Source: Microcaldota archaeon (GTDB taxonomy: Archaea; Micrarchaeota; Micrarchaeia; Anstonellales; Bilamarchaeaceae). From it: a stretch of 11,543 bases of DNA. Shown here piece after piece: positions 1 to 6,942 of the stretch. Numbering within the stretch: the first letter of the stretch is position 1; every line of letters starts with the position of its first letter. Below the pieces are notes generated by a model. That model was not told the DNA's origin. It searched no databases and worked only from the letters and a program-made list of their open reading frames with translations. The stretch lies in assembly GCA_030668565.1 (NCBI GenBank), contig DAOVFD010000026.1:1-11543 (forward strand), written 5' to 3'. The position numbers and the translations under genes are program-made.

Positions 1-32
1 TTGCTGATTTTGTGGTAAAGCGTGAAAAATGA
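1..32 (+). CDS. 3' end of an upstream gene (partial, unidentified)
   Basis: Reading from base 3, the sequence gives the nine-residue tail ADFVVKREK and then TGA at 30-32. That stop overlaps the ATG of the next gene as ATGA, the same arrangement as the pyrE/pyrF junction in this window, which suggests translational coupling within an operon. Too little is visible to name the product. A competing reading from base 1 (LLILW, stop at 16-18) is possible; I prefer the ATGA overlap because it explains the start of the next gene, which has no strong Shine-Dalgarno site of its own. Confidence 0.4.
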   Translation, partial: ADFVVKREK

Positions 33-2176
33 GAAAGATATATTTAAATATGAATATATCTAATAGCTACAACATGCGACCAGGAATATATACCGTTTTA
101 CTACTATTCTTCTTGCTCTCAGGAGTTGTCTTTTCGTTTACCGCTTCGGATTACTTTTATTCCAGTGAAGAAGACGTAACCGTTACCAGGGAGAATTTCA
201 CCCTAAATGGAACCGAATATGAAATACTGTTTTTCGACGGGGAGGAGACATTCCTTCTTAAAAACGGTGAGCCGGTAAATGATAGCGAGGAAATATCACA
301 GGCGCTTCACGACTATTATATGGAAAAATATTATCCCTCTGAGGAAGAAATCCAGGAGGTAAGGGACCTTGTTGCCGGGTTCAATGCAAGCAGAAACGAC
401 GGATATGACTGGAAAAACAAGGAGGAATACGTCTGCAGGGAGATTCTTTTCACTGACAAGAGAGTTATGATGGACGGGGAACCGGTGTGGTGCCATGATG
501 ATGACTCCTGCTACAGAAATGCATTGCTTCTTTACTCTGCCTACAGCCAGGGAATGGGCTGGGGCAGCTATGACGTCGTACTCCAGCCGCTTAAGGATTT
601 TTCATACGCCAGCTACGGGCTTGATTTCATTATTGAGAACATGACCACGAAACTCGACGCAGTGGACGAAGGCGATGTTGTTGAAACTTTTGATTATATA
701 GATGAATCAATTCCTACGATGAAGGATTATGTAGATGATATCGAAGCGACGATATTCAGGACACCGAGGCGGGATGATTTAGCTGACAAGGAAGCCTGCC
801 ACCTGGTATGCTACGGAATGTGCCCTTCTTTTGACCTTGATGAGAATATTCTGGACGAACTCGATGCAAAGGTTGCCGAGCTTACGGACAACATAGGTCC
901 TTTTGCGGAATACGAGGATACTTCTTCAACAATTTATGATAATACGGGCATGCGTTTCAGCCAGTATCTTAATGTAACAACATCCTCGCAATATGATACC
1001 GTCTTCGCTCCTCTTGAAGGGAAGGGAATAGAACTTGAGGAATATGCTGATGAAGCGTCCGGTCTTGTTTCCAATACCTCATTCATGATAAAGCTGGAAC
1101 GTTTGAAAGAACTCAGGCAGAGCATTCGCGGGGATATAAACGGCAATAATTTTGAAACTCTTGATGAAGATATGGAAGAGTATACCGAACTTCTTGACGA
1201 GGTACAGAATGCATCAGATAATCTCTATTCAATCTACAATAAAACCGCAGATGCCAAAAATAATGCTGAAATGCTCCTGTTTGAAATCGGTACGAAAGAC
1301 CTTGGTCCTCTTGACAGGGAAAAATTCGATGAACTGAGAAACAGGACTTCCCAGCTTGATAAGGAATTCTCATCAGGCATGACCGCTTCCCAGCTTGCAG
1401 GGCTTGAGGAGAACTACACGGAGATAAGCGATGATGCGATGAGGCTTCTGGGTTCTATCGAATCCACCGGCACTTCACAGGCAATAGTTTATTTCAGGAG
1501 TTTTGCAAGAAGGCTTAACGGGGGGCTGGCCCAGTTTGCTGAAACCACAAACATAACAAGCGTTGAGGACATACCTGAAAACCAGTTCACCACTCTGGGA
1601 GGATTCAGCCTTTTGGTGTTCCTTTCACTCGGTTCGATAGTACTGCTTTTCTTCCTTTACATACTGCGGGCATGCAGGCACTCAAGTATAAAACTCATAG
1701 TTGTTACGGGATTCGTTATCTCAATGCTGGTCTTGGGCGCATTTGCCGCTTCATTATTCTTTTTCATGCAAAAAACATCCACAGATGCAACGATGGATGA
1801 ATTCCTGGTGGATTTCAAGGACAGGGAAACTGTGGCGATAGTGGTCGATGCAGGTCTTCTGAACACAAAGGAATATGATGCCATTTCGGGTTGCGCCGAA
1901 AATCTTGTGGAATCCATAAGGGCAACCAACAAATCGGCATACATATATACCCTGAAAAGCGGAGGGGGGTGCACAAAGAGCTATGAATCGCATGATGAGG
2001 AACTCAATGAAGAGATGTGCCTTTCTGATATATCCGAAAGCGGTTCGGTGATATATCTGAAACCTTCAAGTACCATAGAGGAACCAAAGCTTTATACAAC
2101 ATATCTGAGCAAGGCGGAGATTTATGCAACCACCGATTATTACGAATACTGCCCGCTTTCGACAATGTTCGAGTAG
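29..2176 (+). CDS. Large secreted/membrane protein of unknown family with a C-terminal four-cysteine domain
   Basis: I do not recognise a named family. A hydrophobic segment at about residues 18-37 looks like a signal peptide or anchor. Residues 45-520 form a polar, acidic, helix-rich region likely to contain coiled coil (about 355-500), with cysteines C136, C155, C161 and a C-x3-C-x3-C cluster at C257, C261, C265. Two membrane helices follow (about 524-546 and 555-580), joined by a short basic loop (R547, R550, H551, K555). By the positive-inside rule this loop is cytoplasmic, placing both the large N-terminal region and the C-terminal domain (about 590-715; C622, C648, C664, C708) outside. 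About 13 N-x-S/T sequons lie in the predicted outer parts. The C-terminal unit resembles the whole next gene. The ATG at 29 overlaps the upstream TGA; ATGs at 50 and 74 are alternative starts. It ends with TAG. A structural, envelope or sensor role cannot be decided from sequence alone. Confidence 0.85.
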   Translation: MRKIYLNMNISNSYNMRPGIYTVLLLFFLLSGVVFSFTASDYFYSSEEDVTVTRENFTLNGTEYEILFFDGEETFLLKNGEPVNDSEEISQALHDYYMEKYYPSEEEIQEVRDLVAGFNASRNDGYDWKNKEEYVCREILFTDKRVMMDGEPVWCHDDDSCYRNALLLYSAYSQGMGWGSYDVVLQPLKDFSYASYGLDFIIENMTTKLDAVDEGDVVETFDYIDESIPTMKDYVDDIEATIFRTPRRDDLADKEACHLVCYGMCPSFDLDENILDELDAKVAELTDNIGPFAEYEDTSSTIYDNTGMRFSQYLNVTTSSQYDTVFAPLEGKGIELEEYADEASGLVSNTSFMIKLERLKELRQSIRGDINGNNFETLDEDMEEYTELLDEVQNASDNLYSIYNKTADAKNNAEMLLFEIGTKDLGPLDREKFDELRNRTSQLDKEFSSGMTASQLAGLEENYTEISDDAMRLLGSIESTGTSQAIVYFRSFARRLNGGLAQFAETTNITSVEDIPENQFTTLGGFSLLVFLSLGSIVLLFFLYILRACRHSSIKLIVVTGFVISMLVLGAFAASLFFFMQKTSTDATMDEFLVDFKDRETVAIVVDAGLLNTKEYDAISGCAENLVESIRATNKSAYIYTLKSGGGCTKSYESHDEELNEEMCLSDISESGSVIYLKPSSTIEEPKLYTTYLSKAEIYATTDYYEYCPLSTMFE

Positions 2177-2181
2177 GTGAT
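2176..2181 (+). promoter_or_regulatory. Shine-Dalgarno site GGTGAT overlapping the preceding stop codon
   Basis: GGTGAT lies 6 bases before the ATG at 2188, and its first G is the last base of the preceding gene's TAG stop. A ribosome terminating there already sits on the next initiation site, so the two proteins are probably translationally coupled. Confidence 0.75.
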
Positions 2182-2187
2182 TTCTAC

Positions 2188-2673
2188 ATGAAACTTTCCA
2201 ATACTGCAAAAAATACAATCGTCGCTTTAATCGTGATTGTTGTCGTGGCTTGTCTGGCTTTATTTTACAGTCAGGAACCGGCACCATTTGACAAAGGTGC
2301 TGAGATTAACGGGGAAACATTCATTCATCTGCTTGAAAATGCGGAAACAATCTACATAGTCATGGACATAAGGAACGTTTCAAACAACTCTACCAAAAAG
2401 AACATACTGCAGTGTGGGGTTGATTTTGCAAGCAGCACGGGTCTTGTAGGGAGAAACGTCAGGTACATGGCTCTTGACCCTGAAGAAGGCTGCATTGTCG
2501 GGGATTTCGACAGCACCAGTGTGGAGAGTATTCCAGGTTGCCTTGGAAAACTCAATGATGCGATGAGTCTTTATGTAACTGAAGGCGATGAAACAAAATA
2601 TTACACAAAAGCAGCAGTTGTAGGGGTTGGAGAATATTACAATATAGGTACCTGTGACATAAGTTACGGTTAA
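2188..2673 (+). CDS. Small membrane-anchored extracytoplasmic protein, paralogue of the preceding protein's C-terminal domain
   Basis: The 161-residue product has a short basic N-terminus (K2, K8), one hydrophobic segment (about 10-27) and a soluble domain predicted to lie outside the membrane. Four domain cysteines (C76, C102, C118, C156) are spaced 26, 16 and 38 residues apart; the C-terminal domain of the upstream protein has 26, 16 and 44. Around them both proteins share an E-T-[VI]-x-[IV]-V-x-D strand (E53-D60 here), a GC pair, a CL pair and YY shortly before the last Cys. Three overlapping or nearby sequons sit at N63-T69. No known family is recognised. It starts 11 bases after the upstream stop, so the pair is an operon and perhaps a complex. 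C22 in the hydrophobic segment has VVA before it, a poor lipobox, so lipoprotein processing is possible but not favoured. Confidence 0.85.
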   Translation: MKLSNTAKNTIVALIVIVVVACLALFYSQEPAPFDKGAEINGETFIHLLENAETIYIVMDIRNVSNNSTKKNILQCGVDFASSTGLVGRNVRYMALDPEEGCIVGDFDSTSVESIPGCLGKLNDAMSLYVTEGDETKYYTKAAVVGVGEYYNIGTCDISYG

Positions 2674-2674
2674 T

Positions 2675-3889
2675 CTATCTTATCCTGTATCTAAGCAGCG
2701 CTCCTATTCCGCCGAATCCCGTAAGAAACTGTATTCCCTCAGTGGTGTTCGTTGATATTATCTCAACTTCTATGTTATTCTCCCTTGCAAGCTCCTCCAG
2801 GTCATCAATAAGCGGTTTTTCATTTTCAAGGCGCATTTCAGCATTGCATTTGGGGCATGGAATCCTGCTTTCCGGTTTGTCTCCGGATATTTTCCTTTCC
2901 GTGTTTTCACAGGACAGGCATTTGTATTCAGCTGCAGTGTAATCCATTCCTTCGGAGAGCAGCACTTTCTCCGCCTGATGGCTGAGTATTGCCTCCCTGA
3001 CCTGCTTTTCACCGTATGTTGCCAGACCGTTGCTTACTACTTCCTTTATGAACTTGTCAACGAGTGTTTTTTCCTTTACCGCTTCCTGCTCTGCAAGTAT
3101 CTTATCAGATTTTTCAAGAACTTCCCTTACCCCGTATTCATCAGTGTATCCGGTATCAACAACCCCCATTATTTTTATCTGGTAGTTGAAATGTTTTGCC
3201 TTAAGGAAGAAATCCTTTGTAGGGCCGGGGCCGCCTACTACTACTCCCTTTACTTTTCCAAGATAAGCCTTGTCCATAGATGCTGAAACTCTTTGGTAAT
3301 ATTTGTCAATGCTCTCTTCAATCAGCCTCTGGTACCGCATTGCCGATTGGCCCCCCTTCCGAATTTTTGCATGAGCCATTGAATGCAGTTTCTTCACCAC
3401 TCTTATTTCCGTCCCCTTGACAACTGCTATTGTGGCATCCCTTCCGTCCAGCACAACTATGCCGTATGCATCCTTGGTTTCCATCATATTCTGGAGCGGT
3501 TCAAGGAAGAATCTCGAATCACACCGGTATGCGCCGACCTTCAGGGTCTCGGGTGGTTCCAGGGAGAACAACTGTATATCCACTTTCGCAGGATTGTCAG
3601 ATATATTCCCTGCAAATACAGCAAGGCCGTTTGGCGGAGTCTGTTTGAAAAGCTTGAGATGGTTTATTATTCTTTCAAGCGCGCCTGTGACATTGGTCTT
3701 CGTCTGCTTGGATTTTATGTTGCTTGCCTGGCTCATCTCCTCCCGTAACTTACTGCTCATCTCATGTATAGGAGAACCTGCAGATATGTAAACGGATATA
3801 AGCTGCGTACCACTGCCTACATACTTGGAAAGGGTTTTCACCCATCTTCTCAGTTCATAAAGCTTTTCGCTTTTTGTTTTTTCAGCCAC
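2675..3889 (-). CDS. prf1: Peptide chain release factor aRF1
   Basis: This class I archaeal release factor recognises all three stop codons in the ribosomal A site and triggers peptidyl-tRNA hydrolysis. The 404-residue product is close to the usual archaeal length (about 415). The N domain carries NIKS (57-60) and YxCxxxF (Y121, C123, F127), both used in stop-codon reading. The middle domain has the catalytic GGQ (179-181) in a basic context. The C domain carries a zinc-ribbon insert with two C-x2-C pairs (C324/C327 and C345/C348). The start is GTG at 3889, four bases after the carbonic anhydrase stop; a GGAGG lies about 12 bases upstream of it, inside that gene. It is the second gene of a two-gene operon, and its TAG is one base from the convergent neighbour's stop. 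Identification is secure. Confidence 0.97.
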   Translation of the reverse strand: MAEKTKSEKLYELRRWVKTLSKYVGSGTQLISVYISAGSPIHEMSSKLREEMSQASNIKSKQTKTNVTGALERIINHLKLFKQTPPNGLAVFAGNISDNPAKVDIQLFSLEPPETLKVGAYRCDSRFFLEPLQNMMETKDAYGIVVLDGRDATIAVVKGTEIRVVKKLHSMAHAKIRKGGQSAMRYQRLIEESIDKYYQRVSASMDKAYLGKVKGVVVGGPGPTKDFFLKAKHFNYQIKIMGVVDTGYTDEYGVREVLEKSDKILAEQEAVKEKTLVDKFIKEVVSNGLATYGEKQVREAILSHQAEKVLLSEGMDYTAAEYKCLSCENTERKISGDKPESRIPCPKCNAEMRLENEKPLIDDLEELARENNIEVEIISTNTTEGIQFLTGFGGIGALLRYRIR

Positions 3890-3893
3890 GGAT

Positions 3894-4559
3894 TTACGCC
3901 GCCTCCTTCAGTTCCACTGTTCCGTCTTCCAGATGATACTTCATGATAACTATTTTAGTTTTTCCCTCATCCACTGCTTTCTTGATGACATAGCTTCTTG
4001 CAAGAATATCCTCAACAACCATCTGTGCATTTATATCTATTGCCTTGTCCACATCATTCTCTGCTTTTTCCGCAGCAGGCTTGATTTTCTCAACAACCTT
4101 TGCAAGGTTTCCTTCAGCATGCCCTCCCTGGCATGTTGCTGTTACCGCTCCGCATTTCGTGTGTGAGAGAATTACAAGCAAAGGAGTATTGAGGTGGTCG
4201 ACACCGTATTCCATGCTTCCAAGGGTTATATCACCCACTATGTTTCCCGCGGTTTCTATCGTGAATATCTCACCAAGATTTGCGTCAAATAAGGCTTCCA
4301 GACCAACCCTTGAGTCAGAGCATCCTATCATTGTTACGAACGGCTGTTGCCCTTCAAGAAGTTCTGCTCTTCTTTCAGGGTACTTCTTGTTCGCTGGTTT
4401 CCCTTCAACAAATCTCTTGTTTCCTTCCAAAAGTCTTTGAATTGCTTCTTCTGCATTCATATTTTTTCCACCTCTGGATGTAAGCGGTTCTTTTACAGGC
4501 GTCTTCACGACATTTTTCGCCCCTTTCATCTCTGCTCCTTTTTTAACCTGTGCGCCCAT
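3894..4559 (-). CDS. Beta-class carbonic anhydrase
   Basis: This zinc enzyme interconverts CO2 and bicarbonate, presumably in the cytoplasm since no signal peptide is visible. Numbering from the ATG at 4559 (221 residues), the zinc ligands are C80, H133 and C136, within CSDSR (80-84, giving the Asp-Arg dyad D82/R84) and HTKCGA (133-138). The TAGN segment (104-107) is also typical. An in-frame GTG lies upstream at 4568, but it sits inside the GGTGAT Shine-Dalgarno site for the ATG at 4559, so 4559 is preferred. The first 33 residues are a Lys/Gly-rich basic extension before the usual core, which begins near a second ATG at 4460 with its own Shine-Dalgarno site. aRF1 follows after 4 bases. The family call is firm; the true start, and why it is paired with a release factor, are less clear. 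Confidence 0.95.
   Translation of the reverse strand: MGAQVKKGAEMKGAKNVVKTPVKEPLTSRGGKNMNAEEAIQRLLEGNKRFVEGKPANKKYPERRAELLEGQQPFVTMIGCSDSRVGLEALFDANLGEIFTIETAGNIVGDITLGSMEYGVDHLNTPLLVILSHTKCGAVTATCQGGHAEGNLAKVVEKIKPAAEKAENDVDKAIDINAQMVVEDILARSYVIKKAVDEGKTKIVIMKYHLEDGTVELKEAA
4468..4474 (-). promoter_or_regulatory. Possible internal Shine-Dalgarno site for a short carbonic anhydrase form
   Basis: On the minus strand GAGGTGG precedes an in-frame ATG at 4460, with 8 bases between GGTG and the ATG. Starting there would give a 188-residue protein beginning MNAEEAIQRLL, right at the conserved core. The site also encodes part of the extension (RGG), so it may be chance. Confidence 0.4.
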
Positions 4560-4651
4560 TTTTATCACCTTAAAGAGATTAGATTTTTATAACTCCGAAC
4601 TCTTTAAATATTATACCTTCAAACGTTATTCTTTATTACTCGGTGATTGCA
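4560..4651 (+). promoter_or_regulatory. Divergent promoter region between carbonic anhydrase and glmS
   Basis: This 92-base gap serves two divergent genes. A nearly symmetrical A/T box, TTTAAATATT (4603-4612), could act as a TATA box both ways. Rightward, a transcript starting about 25 bases on (near 4633) would have a leader of about 19 bases containing GGTGAT (4642-4647) before the glmS TTG. Leftward, a start near 4580 would leave about 21 bases containing GGTGAT (4569-4564) before the ATG at 4559. A second A/T element, TTATAAAAATC on the minus strand (4592-4582), is too close to the ATG to leave room for the Shine-Dalgarno site. Start sites are inferred. Confidence 0.5.
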
Positions 4652-6388
4652 TTGTGCGGGATTATAGGATATATAGGCAATCAGAAGGCTTCAGAAATCC
4701 TTGTAAAAGGACTGAAGCACCTTGAATACAGGGGTTATGATTCGGTAGGTGTTGCCATAGCCAATGAGCAGGGAATAGATATCAGAAAAGACAAGGGAAT
4801 GATAGATGATGTTTCTATAAATCTGGGTTTTGTGTCAATGAATGGTCATATAGGCTTAGGGCATAATAGATGGGCAACCCACGGGGCACCATGTAAGGAA
4901 AATGCTCATCCTCATTTCGACTGCACAAAAAAAATAGTGCTTGTGCACAATGGAGTAATAGAAAACTACCTTAGGCTGAAGGAGGAACTTGCAGCAAAAG
5001 GACACAGGTTCGTTTCGGATACTGATTCAGAGGTTATCGCCCATCTTATGGAGGAGCAGTCAAAGACGGACAAGCCCTTTTATGCATTCATAAAATCATT
5101 GAAAAAGCTGAAAGGCTCCTATGCGCTTGCAGTTATGTTCGCAGACGACAAGGAACATATTTACATCGCAAGAAAAGGAAGCCCCCTTATAATCGGCGTA
5201 GGAAAGGGGGAGATGTTCTGTGCATCTGACATTCCCGCAATGCTCAATTACACCAAAACATTCATTCCTCTTGAAGACGGGGACGTAGCTACAATTTCCA
5301 AAAACGGATACAAGATATCGGATATTGAAGGAAAAGCAGTTGAAAGAAAGTCGATTACAGTGGACTGGGACCTGGAAATGGCTGAAAAAGGAGGTTATCC
5401 CCATTTCATGCTCAAGGAAATAAACGACCAGAGGCATTTCATTAATGAGACCATTGCAACTGATGTAAGTGCGGCAAAAGAACTTGTTGACAAATGCGAT
5501 AAGATAGACATAGTTGCATGCGGAACATCCTATCACGCCGGGCTTCTCCTGAGCTATCTTCTTATGCGGAAAGGCAGGAATGCACGTGCTTACATAGCAA
5601 GCGATTACCAGTTTATTGCAAATCCGGATGAAAATACACTTGTTATTGCAATAACGCAGAGCGGAGAAACTGCGGATGTTCTCCAGGCGCTTAAATTCGC
5701 AAAAGAAAAGAAGACAAAAATAGTCGGAATAACTAATATAGTCGCCTCAAGCATTACAAGAATTGCGGATGCACTTGTTTATCTGAATGCAGGTCTGGAA
5801 ATCGGAGTTGCAGCAACAAAGACCTTTATGGCCCAGCTTGCAGTTGCGTATATGCTTGTTTATCCAAAGGAAAAACTGGAAAATGTCCGTTCCATAATCG
5901 CAGGCATGCTCGAGAAAGAGAATGAGATTAAGGAGATAGCTGCAAAACTGAAGGATGCTCATGATGCATTTTTCATAGGCAGGGGTATTAGTGTTCCTAT
6001 TGCATACGAGGGCTCATTGAAATTCAAGGAGATTTCATATATTCATTCAGAAGCTTATCCGGGCGGAGAACTAAAGCATGGAACACTGAGCCTTATTGTA
6101 AAGGGAATCCCTTTGATAGCAATTGCCCCGGATGATGAGACTGCTCCTAAGCTCATGGGGAACATAAAGGAGACAAAGGCAAGGGGAGCCATTGTAATAA
6201 GCATAACGGATAATCCTGAAATAAAAAAAGAGAGCGACTATGTTATCGAATTGCCTAAAATAGACAAGGACCTCTATCCTTTTGCAGAAATAGTTCCATT
6301 ACAGCTTCTTGCTTATCATGTGAGCGTTCTAAGAGGCAACAATCCTGATAAACCAAGGAATCTTGCAAAGTCAGTTACTGTTGAATAA
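4652..6388 (+). CDS. glmS: Glutamine--fructose-6-phosphate aminotransferase (isomerizing)
   Basis: GlmS makes glucosamine-6-phosphate from fructose-6-phosphate and glutamine, the entry step to UDP-GlcNAc and surface glycans. I set the start at TTG 4652 because the N-terminal nucleophile hydrolase domain needs Cys directly after the initiator Met (MCGIIGYIG); GGTGAT lies 4 bases upstream, and the in-frame GTG at 4643 is inside that site. The product is 578 residues, against 609 in E. coli. The glutaminase domain (1 to about 230) has C2, YRGYDS (26-31), HNRWATHG (71-78), NGVIENY (100-106) and SDTDSE (122-127). Two SIS isomerase domains follow, with CGTSYHAG (290-297), TQSGETAD (335-342), EIGVAATKTF (383-392), GGELKHG (471-477, H476) and the terminal LAKSVTVE with catalytic K573. 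All expected motifs are intact. Confidence 0.98.
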   Translation: MCGIIGYIGNQKASEILVKGLKHLEYRGYDSVGVAIANEQGIDIRKDKGMIDDVSINLGFVSMNGHIGLGHNRWATHGAPCKENAHPHFDCTKKIVLVHNGVIENYLRLKEELAAKGHRFVSDTDSEVIAHLMEEQSKTDKPFYAFIKSLKKLKGSYALAVMFADDKEHIYIARKGSPLIIGVGKGEMFCASDIPAMLNYTKTFIPLEDGDVATISKNGYKISDIEGKAVERKSITVDWDLEMAEKGGYPHFMLKEINDQRHFINETIATDVSAAKELVDKCDKIDIVACGTSYHAGLLLSYLLMRKGRNARAYIASDYQFIANPDENTLVIAITQSGETADVLQALKFAKEKKTKIVGITNIVASSITRIADALVYLNAGLEIGVAATKTFMAQLAVAYMLVYPKEKLENVRSIIAGMLEKENEIKEIAAKLKDAHDAFFIGRGISVPIAYEGSLKFKEISYIHSEAYPGGELKHGTLSLIVKGIPLIAIAPDDETAPKLMGNIKETKARGAIVISITDNPEIKKESDYVIELPKIDKDLYPFAEIVPLQLLAYHVSVLRGNNPDKPRNLAKSVTVE

Positions 6389-6775
6389 TTAAAGAGAAGC
6401 GACCTTTTTCTTCAAGTTCATAATGTACCTGTCATTCTCTTTGAATTCAATTTCTTCAAATCTTTGTTTCATGGATTCGATATAAGCTTCGTTATCATCG
6501 CGTCTCTTAACTTTCTCTTCTCTTTTGAAAACTGCCAGGACTTCTTCGTCGGGGACCAGACATTTCATGAAATTAATTTCCTCTTCATCCAGGGTTTTTC
6601 TTTCGGAAGGTATTGGACCTTCGTCCATTACCACGAATATCTGGGGTATTCTAAGTTTTTCAGTTTTTTCTTCATGGATTGTAGGGGAGTAAACTTTTTG
6701 GCAGACCTTGCGCTCATCCTTACGTTTCCGTTTATCTTGACCGGTCCTTGGGATTACCTGTGCTGCGGTTGCCAT
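6389..6775 (-). CDS. Hypothetical highly charged 128-residue protein
   Basis: I do not recognise this protein. From the ATG at 6775 it has a basic N-terminus (K/R-rich at residues 15-23), a short hydrophobic strand (IPQIFVVM, about 43-50), then an acidic/basic alternating region (about 60-120) likely to be helical. There are two cysteines (C25, C72), and no signal peptide or membrane helix, so it is probably cytoplasmic. An in-frame GTG at 6784 belongs to a partial Shine-Dalgarno site (GTGAT, 4 bases before the ATG). A TATA-like box at 6825-6833 stands at a suitable distance upstream. Its TAA directly abuts the glmS TAA, with no base between. Evidence for coding is the uninterrupted frame, placed promoter and RBS, and exact fit between neighbours; the plus-strand frame over the same bases looks like a shadow. 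Confidence 0.75.
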   Translation of the reverse strand: MATAAQVIPRTGQDKRKRKDERKVCQKVYSPTIHEEKTEKLRIPQIFVVMDEGPIPSERKTLDEEEINFMKCLVPDEEVLAVFKREEKVKRRDDNEAYIESMKQRFEEIEFKENDRYIMNLKKKVASL

Positions 6776-6942
6776 AACAATCACACACGCATGGGAGTGC
6801 GAGTTTTTATTTATCGGGAATAATGTTTATAAATCTTTTGACAAATTACAACCAAATTCAGACATCTACTACGAAAACCAATCTTTTAAAATAAATCCCG
6901 TTCAATAGAGACTAAAGAAATCAATTTCTAAGGTAGATGCGG
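6776..6942. promoter_or_regulatory. Divergent promoter region between the 128-residue gene and L11
   Basis: This is the longest gene-free stretch, about 165 bases. Leftward, GATTTATAAAC on the minus strand (6835-6825) is a good TATA box; a start about 25 bases on (near 6803) would give a leader of about 28 bases. Rightward, CTTTTAAAATAAA (6883-6895) is TATA-like; a start near 6913 would give a leader of about 30 bases holding AGGT (6931-6934). I see no hairpin, riboswitch or RNA gene in the remainder, which is A-rich. Confidence 0.5.

Noticed and set aside
809..823. Radical SAM signature in the large protein
   Set aside because: The spacing is C-x3-C-x3-C and the region is predicted extracytoplasmic, so the C-x3-C-x2-C cluster motif is not met.
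2233..2256. Lipobox at C22 of the 161-residue protein
   Set aside because: The residues before the Cys (VVA) do not match the usual L-[AS]-[GA]-C well, and a plain N-terminal anchor explains the segment.
3417..3791. Plus-strand open frames of 120-124 residues across aRF1
   Set aside because: They lie opposite a fully motif-supported release factor gene and show no family features or initiation sites.
6464..6823. 119-residue plus-strand frame opposite the 128-residue gene
   Set aside because: It is Phe-rich with low-quality composition, has no ribosome site, and mirrors the Lys/Glu-rich minus-strand gene that has a placed promoter and RBS.
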